A stretch of DNA of 64,000 nucleotides from Streptomyces parvus. Lineage in GTDB: Bacteria > Actinomycetota > Actinomycetes > Streptomycetales > Streptomycetaceae. The translations under genes and the position numbers were made by a program. This document shows, piece by piece, positions 25,010 through 32,863 of this stretch. The number at the start of each line of letters is the position of its first letter. The first letter of the stretch is position 1. The notes under the pieces were generated by a model. It was not told the origin of the DNA and made no database searches. It saw nothing but the letters and a program-made list of their open reading frames with translations. The stretch spans positions 603,304 to 667,303 of the forward strand of contig NZ_BMRY01000001.1 of assembly GCF_014648875.1 (NCBI RefSeq), read 5' to 3'.

Positions 25010-25897
25010 TCACCCGCCCGTGAGTGCCCCGAAGTCGACGTCGGCTCCGTACACGAATCCGACCGTGAGCAGCAGGAGCGTGCCGGGCAGGAGGAACGTG
25101 GTCACCGCGAACGTCGCCTTCGGCACCGCCTTGGCCGCCTTGCGGCGGGCGTTCTGGGCGTCGGTGCGGCGCATGTCGTTGGCGATCTGGATCAGCGTCT
25201 CGACGATCGGCGCGCCCAGTTCCTCCCCCTGCTGGAGCGTCGTGACGAACATGGCGACCTGTTCGGAGTCGTTGCGTCGGCGCAGTTCCTCGAAGGCCTG
25301 GCGGCGGCTGACGCCCATGTCCATCTGGCGCAGTGTGATGCGCAGTTCGTCGGACCACGGGCCCTCGTACTTCTCCGCGACCCGGTCCAGCGCCTGCCGG
25401 AAGCCGAGTCCGGCGGAGACCACGACGGCCAGGACGTCGAGGAAGTCCGGCAGGGTGCGTTCGATGTGGTCGCGGCGTACCCGGATCGCCGACCAGATGC
25501 CCGCCTCCACCCAGAACAGGCCGAAGGCGACCATCAGGAGGGCCAGGAAGAGCTGGCCGCGCAGGAGCATGGAGAACGCGCCCAGGATCCCCAGCGCGCC
25601 GTAGACCGCGCGACGGGCGGCGTAACGGTCGATGGTGAGGCCGCCGGGGTTGCCCGCCAGGTCGATCTGGCGGCGCTTCTTGTTGACGGCCTTGGGGCCC
25701 ATCATCCGCAGGACCGCGGGGGCCCAGCGGATACCGAGGCGGTCGATGCCGGAGCCGACCGCGCTCGTGCGGGTGGCACCGGATTCGAGGGCGACGGCCA
25801 GGTCGCCGGGGAGTTTGGCGTCGGCCCGGTACATCCGGATGCCGTGGATCGCCCCGTACACGGCGAGTCCGACGACGAGAGCCAGCAGCAGGTCCAT
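25010..25897 (-). CDS. tadC: TadC-like inner-membrane platform protein (T2SS F family)
   Basis: Membrane protein of 295 residues with the GspF/TadC architecture: an N-terminal helix, a short cytoplasmic region, a helical hairpin near 95-130, the T2SSF cytoplasmic domain (LPDFLDVLAVVVSAGLGFRQALDRVAE, LRITLRQMDMGVSRRQAFEELRRR, VAMFVTTLQQGEELGAPIVETL) and a final helix near 270-290. With TadB it forms the platform on which the CpaF motor works. It lies 30 bases after tadB. Confidence 0.92.
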   Translation of the reverse strand: MDLLLALVVGLAVYGAIHGIRMYRADAKLPGDLAVALESGATRTSAVGSGIDRLGIRWAPAVLRMMGPKAVNKKRRQIDLAGNPGGLTIDRYAARRAVYGALGILGAFSMLLRGQLFLALLMVAFGLFWVEAGIWSAIRVRRDHIERTLPDFLDVLAVVVSAGLGFRQALDRVAEKYEGPWSDELRITLRQMDMGVSRRQAFEELRRRNDSEQVAMFVTTLQQGEELGAPIVETLIQIANDMRRTDAQNARRKAAKAVPKATFAVTTFLLPGTLLLLTVGFVYGADVDFGALTGG

Positions 25898-25927
25898 GGC
25901 GGTTCTTCCTCTCAGCTCGTCAGCTCG

Positions 25928-26872
25928 TCAGACGTCGATACGAGACAGGCGGCGGATCACGACGAACCCGATCGCGTACAGGACGATCGCCACGACCACC
26001 GCCGCCTGGCCGATGAAGGCACCCGTCATCCGGTCCAGCGCACCGGGCATGACCGCGTTCATCAGCAGCATCGCGCCGATGCCGAAGATGGGGACCGCGT
26101 AGGCGGTGACGGTGACCTGGGAGAGCTGCGTCTTGACCTCGCGGCGGGTCTCCTTGCGCTCCTCCAGCGTCTCGGTGAGGTTGCGCAGCGAGCTGACGAC
26201 CGTACCGCCGGCCCGGTTGGAGAGGACCAAAGTGGTGACCAGGACGACCAGTTCGCGGGAGGGGAGGCGGTCGGTCAGCTCGCTCAGCGCGTCCTCCAGG
26301 GGTTCGCCGACGGCCAGGCGGCGTGCCACCCGGGCCAGTTCCTCCCCCGCCGGGTTCTCCAGCTCCTCCGCCGCCATGGACAGCGAGGTGCGCAGGGCCA
26401 GGCCCGCCTGGGTGGCGTTGGCGAGGATGCGGGAGAGCTCGGGGAGCTGGTTGATGAAGCGCTCGGTGCGCTTGATCCGCTGCCAGTTGAGGAACGCGTT
26501 GGTGCCCCAGAGTCCGATCAGCGCGGCCACCGGGCCGAAGAACGCGGCGAGCATGGAGGAGGCGATCATCCAGAGCCCCGCCATCGCGACGACCGCGTAG
26601 ACGAGGAACTCACCGGGCGTGATGTCCAGGCCGGTCGCGGCGAGCTTCAGCTCCAGCTTCCGGCCGAGCACGGTGCCGCGCAGCCTGCGGTCGAGCCCCT
26701 TGAAGCGGCGGACGCGCCCCGCCTCGGGGATCTGCCCGACGTGCGAGAGCCGCTCGACGAGGGCGTCGCGGTCGGCCTTGCCGCCGGAGTAGGCGTACAG
26801 GCCCATCACGCCGAGCACGCAGCACAGCAGCGTGACGCCGATGGTGACCAGGGGGAGGTTGACGTTGTCCAT
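25928..26872 (-). CDS. tadB: TadB-like inner-membrane platform protein (T2SS F family)
   Basis: Membrane protein of 314 residues. The first helix is at the very N-terminus, two more at about 90-130, then the T2SSF domain (LPELSRILANATQAGLALRTSLSMAAEELENPAGEELARVARRLAVGEPLEDAL, LVTTLVLSNRAGGTVVSSLRNLTETLEER) and two terminal helices. Partner of TadC in the pilus base. It lies 10 bases downstream of the cpaF-type ATPase gene, in the same operon. Confidence 0.92.
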   Translation of the reverse strand: MDNVNLPLVTIGVTLLCCVLGVMGLYAYSGGKADRDALVERLSHVGQIPEAGRVRRFKGLDRRLRGTVLGRKLELKLAATGLDITPGEFLVYAVVAMAGLWMIASSMLAAFFGPVAALIGLWGTNAFLNWQRIKRTERFINQLPELSRILANATQAGLALRTSLSMAAEELENPAGEELARVARRLAVGEPLEDALSELTDRLPSRELVVLVTTLVLSNRAGGTVVSSLRNLTETLEERKETRREVKTQLSQVTVTAYAVPIFGIGAMLLMNAVMPGALDRMTGAFIGQAAVVVAIVLYAIGFVVIRRLSRIDV

Positions 26873-26882
26873 GGCGCGGTAC

Positions 26883-28220
26883 CTAGTTGGCCTCTCGGGT
26901 GGCGAGCTGTTCGGCGGACTGGGCGACGCCGAACGCCTGCGGGATGGGCTGACTGGCCAGGTAGAGGCGCTCGGCGAGCCTCCGGGGCAGCGGGAGGTAC
27001 TGGAAGTCGCCGTGGATGCGGCCGTCCGCCGACATCGGCTGCGCGTCGAAGCGGGCGACCGTGACGATGCGGTACGGGTCGCGGCCGTGGCTGTCCAGGA
27101 CGGCGATCTCGGTGATCTTCCTGGCGCCGTCGGCGTGCCGGGTGAGCTGGACGATCACGTCGACGGCGCTGTTGATCTGGTCGTGCAGCGCCTCGAAGGG
27201 GATCTCGACCTCCGACATCGAGGCGAGGGTCTGGAGCCTCATCAGCGCGTCCTCGGCGCTGTTGGCGTGGACGGTGGCCAGCGATCCGTCGTGACCGGTG
27301 GACATCGCCTGGAGCATGTCGAGGGACTCGCCGCCTCGGACCTCACCGACGACGATCCGGTCGGGGCGCATACGCAGCGAGTTGCGGACCAGGTCGCGGA
27401 TGGTGATCTGGCCCTTGCCCTCGACGTTGGCCGGGCGGGACTCCAGCCGGATCACATGGCTCTGCTGGAGCTGGAGTTCGGCGGAGTCCTCGATGGTGAC
27501 GATGCGCTCGGTGTTCGGGATGAGTCCGGAGAGCGCGTTGAGGAGGGTCGTCTTGCCGGTGCCGGTGGCCCCCGAGACGATGATGTTGAGCTTGGCCTGG
27601 ACGAGCCCGGCGAGCAGCACCAGCATCTGCTCGTCCAGCGAGCCGAAGCCGATCATCTCCTGGAGCGTGAAGGAGCGCGGGAAGCGGCGGATGGTGAGCG
27701 TGGCGCCGGTCAGCGACAGCGGCGGGATGATCACGTTGACACGTTCGCCGCTGGGAAGGCGGGCGTCGACCATCGGGTTGGACTCGTCGACGCGCCGGTT
27801 GACGGTCGACACGATCCGCTCGATGGTCTGCATCAGCTGCTCGTGGGAGCCGAAGCGCATCGGGAGCTGTTCGACCCTGCCGTTGCGTTCGACGAAGATC
27901 TGGTCGGGGCCGTTGACCATGATCTCGGTGATGGACGCGTCCTCCAGGAGCGGTTCCAGGATGCCGAGGCCGAGCGCCTCGTCGACGACGCGGCGGATGA
28001 GCTGCGAGCGCTCGACCGTGGAGAGGACCGGGCCCTCGCGGCTGATGATGTGGCCGAGGACGCGTTCCAGCCGGGCCCGCCGGTCGGCGGCGGCCAGCGA
28101 GGACATCTCCGCGAGGTCGATCTCCTCCAGCAGCTTGGCCCGGTAGGTGGCCACCATGTGGCCGTCCTCCCGTGCCCCGCCCTGCTCCTCCGGAGCGGTC
28201 ATGCGTGCCCGCAGGCTCAT
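26883..28220 (-). CDS. cpaF: CpaF/TadA-type pilus assembly ATPase
   Basis: Cytoplasmic secretion ATPase of 445 residues that drives Flp pilus extension and probably retraction. The N-terminal domain contains ITEIMVNGPDQIFVERNG. The motor domain has Walker A GATGTGKT at 217-224, the Asp box, Walker B in RPDRIVVGEVRGGESLDMLQAM and the His box TGHDGSLATVHANS. Length and motif order are normal for CpaF. GAGGAGA precedes the ATG at 28220. Confidence 0.95.
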   Translation of the reverse strand: MSLRARMTAPEEQGGAREDGHMVATYRAKLLEEIDLAEMSSLAAADRRARLERVLGHIISREGPVLSTVERSQLIRRVVDEALGLGILEPLLEDASITEIMVNGPDQIFVERNGRVEQLPMRFGSHEQLMQTIERIVSTVNRRVDESNPMVDARLPSGERVNVIIPPLSLTGATLTIRRFPRSFTLQEMIGFGSLDEQMLVLLAGLVQAKLNIIVSGATGTGKTTLLNALSGLIPNTERIVTIEDSAELQLQQSHVIRLESRPANVEGKGQITIRDLVRNSLRMRPDRIVVGEVRGGESLDMLQAMSTGHDGSLATVHANSAEDALMRLQTLASMSEVEIPFEALHDQINSAVDVIVQLTRHADGARKITEIAVLDSHGRDPYRIVTVARFDAQPMSADGRIHGDFQYLPLPRRLAERLYLASQPIPQAFGVAQSAEQLATREAN

Positions 28221-28295
28221 GTGCGTAACTCTCCTCGTCGGATGGTCGGGTCGTCCGGTCTTCGGGTCGCGTTCGGGTTCTCGGGCGGGCCGGGC

Positions 28296-28691
28296 TCAGA
28301 AGCCGGAGCCGACGTGCTCGTTGGGCATCGTCGCGCTCCGCTTGGCCGTCCAGTCGTCCAGTCCCGGCACGATGGAGGGCACCTTCACCTCGACCGTGAC
28401 CGTGATGTCCCGGCCGCCGGTCCTGCGGTACTCGAATCCGCCGTCCTCCACCCAGTCGCTCACCGCGTCGCGGGCGTTGCTCTCGCCGCTGCCCCGGGCG
28501 TCCACGCTGGCTTCCGTACGGGCTCCGGCGCGGGCGGCCGTGCCCGCCTGGCTCGCGGCGTACGCGGCGACGCCGAGCTGGATGGCCGCCACCGCCACGA
28601 GGAGCAGCAGGGGGAGGAAGCCGAGGTACTCCATGGCCACCTGGCCCCGGTCGCGACCGTTCTCCCGGTGCGGCTGTGTCGTCACCACCAT
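28296..28691 (-). CDS. TadE-like minor pseudopilin
   Basis: Protein of 131 residues with the motif RGQVAMEYLGFLPLLLLVAVAAIQLG: a prepilin-like Gly, Glu at +5 and a hydrophobic helix, then AAYAASQAGTAARAGAR as in TadE. The exported C-terminal 75 residues carry ITVTVEVKVPSIVPGLDDW, which also has a counterpart in the preceding gene (VKLKVPVLVPGLFD), so the two are paralogues. The ATG at 28691 overlaps the upstream TadE gene by 10 bases and has GGAGG 7 bases ahead. It is 75 bases before cpaF in the same operon. Confidence 0.88.
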   Translation of the reverse strand: MVVTTQPHRENGRDRGQVAMEYLGFLPLLLLVAVAAIQLGVAAYAASQAGTAARAGARTEASVDARGSGESNARDAVSDWVEDGGFEYRRTGGRDITVTVEVKVPSIVPGLDDWTAKRSATMPNEHVGSGF

Positions 28692-29122
28692 GACTGCTCC
28701 TCCCTCGGCGATCCGGCCGTGCCCTTGATCTCGGTGTCGAGGTCGAACAGGCCCGGCACCAGCACCGGGACCTTCAGCTTCACCGTGGCCTCGTACAGCC
28801 GGTTGTTGGTCCCGCCGCATTCGACGACGGCGCTCTCCGACCACGCGTCGGGCAGGTCTCTCAGCGCCCCCTCCCGGCACGCCGTCCCGGGCGCGAACTC
28901 CGCCCCGCTGCCCTTGCGCGCCCCCACGTCCGCCGCGTTGCCCGCGAGGCTGAACGTGTAGCCGATCAGGGCGCACTCCCAGAGCACCAGCATGATCAGG
29001 ATGATGAAGGGGGTCATGCCCAGGAACTCGACGGCCGTCTGGCCGCGGTCCCGGCCCCCGCGGTCACGTAGGGCGGTGATCCGCCCCCGTATGCCGCTGC
29101 GAGCTGTTCTCGTGGTGGTCAT
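28682..29122 (-). CDS. TadE-like minor pseudopilin
   Basis: Protein of 146 residues with RGQTAVEFLGMTPFIILIMLVLWECALIGYTFSLAGNAADVGARKG, the TadE domain with Glu at +5 after Gly. The exported part has two cysteines (AFGTACREG-type and VVECGGTNN) and ends in the KVPVLVPGL repeat shared with the next gene. Three bases separate it from cpaE upstream and it overlaps the second TadE downstream, showing tight translational coupling. It probably forms a heteromeric pseudopilus tip with its neighbour. Confidence 0.88.
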   Translation of the reverse strand: MTTTRTARSGIRGRITALRDRGGRDRGQTAVEFLGMTPFIILIMLVLWECALIGYTFSLAGNAADVGARKGSGAEFAPGTACREGALRDLPDAWSESAVVECGGTNNRLYEATVKLKVPVLVPGLFDLDTEIKGTAGSPREEQSWW

Positions 29123-29125
29123 CGC

Positions 29126-30439
29126 TCAACGTGTCCCCTCGGAGTCGCCGGGGCCGCGGCCGGAACCGTCGCGCCGGCGGCGCGGGCGTCCGATCGAGCC
29201 CCGGTCGTTCTTGAGGGCGCCGCTGTTCCGTCTGGCCAGGGCGCCGCCGCTCTTCTTGCCTGTCGCGCTCTCCTTCACCATGCCCAGCTCTCCCGCCAGG
29301 CCCCAGAGCGCCTGCTTGACCGTGCTCTTGGCGTCCAGTTCGTGCAGGCGTCCGGAGTCGATGGACGCCTGGAGTTCCTTGAAGTTCGCGGGGACCGCCG
29401 CGGAGGCGACCCGGGTGCCGGTGATCTTCTGGATCAGCGGTGGCTGGATCTCGGTGTTGCGGGTGAAGCGGTTGACGAGGGTGATCGTCTCCTCCGCCTT
29501 GCGGATCTGGAGCCGTTCCCACATCCGTACGACGCGTTTCGCGCCGCGCACCGCGACCACGTCAGGGGTCGTGACCAGCAGGGCCACGTCCGCCATCTCG
29601 ACGGCGGCCGCGTTGGCCCCGTTCATCTGGCTGCCGCAGTCGATGACGACGATCTCGTAGCGGGTGCGGAGCGCGCTGACGATCTGGCGGGCCGAGCGGT
29701 CGCTGACCTCCTCGCCGCGTTCGCCCTCGCCGGGGGCGAGGAGCAGGGCGAGGCCGGTGGAGTGGGAGAACACCGCGTCGGACAGGACCCGGGGCGATAT
29801 GTCCGTGATCATGGCGAGGTCGACCAGCGAGCGGCGGAACTGTACGTCGAGGAACGAGGCGATGTCCCCGGTCTGGAGGTCCATGTCCACCAGTGCCACC
29901 GTGTTGCCGGACGCCTGAGCGGCCAGGGCGAGTTGGATGGCGGTGACGGTCGCGCCGACGCCGCCCTTGGCGCCGGTGACGGTGACGACGGTGCCGCCGG
30001 GGCCGGTGAAGACCTCGTTGCCGGAGGTGAGGTGGCGGCGTACGCCGGCGGACCACTGGGCGGCCGCCTGGACGCGGTTGGCGAGTTCCTCGTAGCTCAG
30101 CGGGAGGGTGACCAGGCCGCGGGCGCCGGAGTCCATCGCGTTGGCGAAGAGGTTCGGGCTGGCGTCCGCGGTGATCAGGACGACGCCGACGGACGGGAAC
30201 CGCAGCGACACCTCCCGGATCAGCTCCAGGGCCGGCACCGGGCCGATCCGCTCGTGGACCAGCACCACCTCGGGCAGCTCGTCGAGCGCCTCGCCCGCGA
30301 GGCGGGCCAGGGTGTCGATGAGCTGGGTGGAGTCGCCGACGGGGGTCGCCGGTTCGGCGTCGGGCAGCTGGCTGAGCAGGGTGGTGACGGAGCGGGCCGC
30401 GTCGAGGTCGCCGACGGCCGGGAGGATTCTGGTGGTCAT
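29126..30439 (-). CDS. cpaE: CpaE/TadZ-like localisation ATPase
   Basis: Protein of 437 residues: an N-terminal receiver-like domain (about 1-125, with LVHERIGP and VVLITADASPNLF but no clear phospho-acceptor pattern) and a MinD/ParA-type ATPase with deviant Walker A GAKGGVGAT (156-164), VALVDMDLQTGDIASFLD and VVIDCGSQMN. TadZ proteins place the pilus apparatus at a cell site. The last 40 residues are basic and disordered. It lies 7 bases after cpaB and 3 bases before the first TadE gene. Confidence 0.93.
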   Translation of the reverse strand: MTTRILPAVGDLDAARSVTTLLSQLPDAEPATPVGDSTQLIDTLARLAGEALDELPEVVLVHERIGPVPALELIREVSLRFPSVGVVLITADASPNLFANAMDSGARGLVTLPLSYEELANRVQAAAQWSAGVRRHLTSGNEVFTGPGGTVVTVTGAKGGVGATVTAIQLALAAQASGNTVALVDMDLQTGDIASFLDVQFRRSLVDLAMITDISPRVLSDAVFSHSTGLALLLAPGEGERGEEVSDRSARQIVSALRTRYEIVVIDCGSQMNGANAAAVEMADVALLVTTPDVVAVRGAKRVVRMWERLQIRKAEETITLVNRFTRNTEIQPPLIQKITGTRVASAAVPANFKELQASIDSGRLHELDAKSTVKQALWGLAGELGMVKESATGKKSGGALARRNSGALKNDRGSIGRPRRRRDGSGRGPGDSEGTR

Positions 30440-30446
30440 CCCATCC

Positions 30447-31154
30447 TCACTTGTCCTTGTCGAGCGTGTAGGTGCGGTCCCCCGGACGGATGGTGCCGTC
30501 GCTGCCGGGCGCGACGAGCGCGAGGCGCACGTGCTCCGCGAACGACTCGGCGTAGGCGACGCGTTGGGTGTCGAGCGTGTTCAGGGCGAAGGTGATCGGC
30601 ACGGCCTCGGTGGCCCGGGTTCCGCGGTCGTCCGCGCTCGGGTCGAGGGCGGTGAGCTCGCCGACGTCCAGCACCTTGGCGTTGGAGACGATGACCTTGG
30701 ACTGGGCCGGGTCGCCCTGCTGCTCACCGGCGAAGGTGGCGTAGATGTTGACCGTGGCGCCCGGTGTGATCTTGCCCGCGACGCCGGTGGAGGCGTCGAT
30801 CATGATGGCGATCTCCTGTTCGCCGGCCCGGAGTTCGGGCTTGCGGACCATCATGTCCGACTGGAGCAGGGAGCCCTGGCGCAGTTCGGTCACCGCGATC
30901 TTCGACTCGACCTCCCGCAGGTCGGTCACGGCGTTCTCCGAGAGCCACCGTTTGGGCATCTTGATCTTCTCGAACTGGCCGCTGTTCAGGGCGGTGTACG
31001 GAGCCACGTTGGTCTTCAGCTGGTACGCCGTCACCTCGGGTCCGACCTTCGAGTTGACGTCACTGATCACCGAGAGCACGCCGGCGAAGGCCGCGAAGGC
31101 ACACAGGACCGACAGGAGCAGGAGTATCACGCCGCGGCGCTGGCGGGAGTTCAT
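30447..31154 (-). CDS. cpaB: CpaB/RcpC-like pilus assembly protein (SAF domain)
   Basis: Membrane-anchored protein of 235 residues with one N-terminal helix (VILLLLSVLCAFAAFAGVLSV), a SAF-domain region (VAPYTALNSGQFEKIKMPKRWLSENAV...LRQGSLLQSDMM) and an RcpC/CpaB core (IAIMIDASTGVAGKITPGATVNIYATFAGEQQG). In Gram-negative bacteria CpaB supports the secretin; here, with no outer membrane or secretin gene, it probably engages the wall or the platform. First clear structural gene of the Tad operon. Confidence 0.9.
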   Translation of the reverse strand: MNSRQRRGVILLLLSVLCAFAAFAGVLSVISDVNSKVGPEVTAYQLKTNVAPYTALNSGQFEKIKMPKRWLSENAVTDLREVESKIAVTELRQGSLLQSDMMVRKPELRAGEQEIAIMIDASTGVAGKITPGATVNIYATFAGEQQGDPAQSKVIVSNAKVLDVGELTALDPSADDRGTRATEAVPITFALNTLDTQRVAYAESFAEHVRLALVAPGSDGTIRPGDRTYTLDKDK

Positions 31155-31373
31155 GGTCCGGACAACCTCGTTCGAATCGGATGCGTGGAACGGACAGCTG
31201 ACAGAGAGTGAGCGGTGCTGCGGAACGGGGACGTTTCGGTGGAGCGGGGACGTGCAGTGGATCGGGGACGTTCGGTGGAAACCGGTAGGTGCGGGTGGAG
31301 CGGTTCGTGCTGCTGATCGGTTACGCGCTTACATCTGCGCCTGCGTCCACCGCGGCCGGGAGGAGGCGGCCGG

Positions 31374-31413
31374 CGGGGACGGTGAACGGGGAGCGGGGAC
31401 GGTGGGCGGGGAG
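31374..31413. repeat. two 20-bp direct repeats upstream of cpaB
   Basis: Copies at 31374-31393 and 31394-31413 (cggggacggtg..cggggag) differ at two bases. A looser 18-base repeat pattern (gtggaxcggggacgt) runs through about 31218-31285. Both lie in the gap between the zinc-ribbon gene and cpaB. Confidence 0.7.
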
Positions 31414-31421
31414 CGGTCGCG

Positions 31422-32306
31422 TCAGGGGCCCGGTGATTCGTCGGCCCCAAGGTGTTGGACACCGGCGGGCAGCGCGCGGTTCTCCGAAACCGGAAGAGGT
31501 GCGGAACAGAATGCGCAGCGGTCGCCGATGAGTTCCATGGCGCACCAGTGACACTTTTCCCGGCGTACGGAGGAAACCAGCTGGTAGAGGACGGAGAGGT
31601 CCGGGAGATGGGCGGCGAACTCCACCAGCTTTCCCGTGCCCCACCAGCGCGGCGAGTCGGCCGGGACCGAGGTGTCGTGAATGGCCTGGACCTTCCAGGC
31701 GGGCGCAAGGGTCTCCTGTACCCACTCCGACTGCAGATTCCCTTTGGCCACCAGAAGATGCGTGCCGAAATCCGGTCCGGTCAGCGGTTCGGCCGCCGGG
31801 CCCACTTTCACCAGCTGCGGCTCGGGGCCGGCGAGCACGGCGAACTGGGAGCCGGGCACCCAGGACTTGGCGTGGCTCTTCAGGCTGACCGGGACCCGGT
31901 CGAGCCGGGCGACGGAGTTGAGGAGGGCGCCCGCGTAGATGTAGTGCGACAGCAGCCGGGCGGCGGAGGCGACCACCCCGGGGCTGAAGTCGCAGATGGA
32001 CAACTGCCGCAGCTGGCGCACCAGTACGGCGACGCCGAGGGGCGGGAGGTCCACCTTGACCAGGGCGATCCGGTCGCTCTCCAGCACCGAGCGGATGGAG
32101 TGGAGGCGGCGTTCGTGCTCGGGCCGGATGCCCGAGGGGTACAGGGCGATCACATAACCGTGCTGTTCCAGCAGCAGGTGCATGTCGCCGATCGCCAGCT
32201 CCAGCACCTGGGCCTCGGGGGCCTGGAGCAGAGCGGCGGTCGGTGTCTGCTGGTCGGTGGGCGGCAGCACCAGGTCTGCGCTCGTCACTGCTATCGCGGT
32301 CGGCAC
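31422..32306 (-). CDS. conserved-looking protein with C-terminal zinc ribbon, upstream of Tad operon
   Basis: Cytoplasmic protein of 294 residues I cannot name. The body (about 30-240) is alpha/beta with RIALVKVDLPPLGVAVLVRQLRQLSICDFSPG and WVPGSQFAVLAGPEPQLVKVG. The C-terminus ends in REKCHWCAMELIGDRCAFCSAPLP, a four-cysteine zinc ribbon (CxxC-x8-CxxC). No helix or signal is present. It precedes cpaB on the same strand across a 267-base repeat-containing gap, so it is either the first gene of the Tad locus or a neighbour with its own role. Regulation or quality control of pilus assembly is a guess only. Confidence 0.7.
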   Translation of the reverse strand: MPTAIAVTSADLVLPPTDQQTPTAALLQAPEAQVLELAIGDMHLLLEQHGYVIALYPSGIRPEHERRLHSIRSVLESDRIALVKVDLPPLGVAVLVRQLRQLSICDFSPGVVASAARLLSHYIYAGALLNSVARLDRVPVSLKSHAKSWVPGSQFAVLAGPEPQLVKVGPAAEPLTGPDFGTHLLVAKGNLQSEWVQETLAPAWKVQAIHDTSVPADSPRWWGTGKLVEFAAHLPDLSVLYQLVSSVRREKCHWCAMELIGDRCAFCSAPLPVSENRALPAGVQHLGADESPGP

Positions 32307-32863
32307 GCTCTCCCCGTTTCGGCTCCGGTCGACGTGGGGACGCCGACCGCAATCGCTCCTGCTCCGTGCTCCTGCCCCAGCACTTTAGCCACGTCTCACC
32401 AGGCAGAGAACAGTTATCGGAGACCAGTACGGCACCATGCGAACACCGTTCCAACGGCGGCCGGGTGCTAAACGGGATGAAATCGATTCCGTCCAACTCG
32501 GCGTTCACTGCGGAGCGTTACCGAACCCCGCGTCCGCTTTTCGATCAGGTATCCATTCACGCACGTCACCCCGGCTTTCGGGGCGACCTGCTCCCTTTTC
32601 GTAAGGGCGTTTCCGTGACGGCACGAAGATCTCCCGCAAGATCACTCGTGCGGGGGGCCGAGTGCGGTCGCGGCGGCGCTCCCGGGCCGGGAATCCGCCG
32701 TCCGGCACCCCCGCACGGGGGTGGCCGCTGCCCCTCGCGGCCACCCACCCGGACGGCCTTTCACTGCCAGAGGTCTTGACAACTTGATTGGTCTGGACCA
32801 GTTTATGCGCACTGCACCGCACCGCCCATCCCCGGCACCCCCCAACTCCTCCCGGAGGCACCA
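32307..32863. promoter_or_regulatory. divergent promoter region between Tad locus and chitinase
   Basis: About 560 bases. The left part should hold the promoter of the minus-strand zinc-ribbon gene; the stretch 32390-32660 is less GC-rich than its surroundings and has no gene I believe. The right end holds the chitinase promoter: TTGACA at 32776-32781, then the DasR-type site, then the ribosome site ggaggcacca before the GTG at 32864. Confidence 0.7.
32787..32802. promoter_or_regulatory. DasR-responsive element (dre)-like operator
   Basis: attggtctggaccagt matches the dre consensus ACTGGTCTAGACCAGT at 14 of 16 bases and forms a near-perfect palindrome around TGGTCtgGACCA. It lies between the TTGACA at 32776 and the chitinase start, where DasR binds in front of Streptomyces chitinase genes. 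GlcN-6-phosphate-responsive control is therefore expected. Confidence 0.85.
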
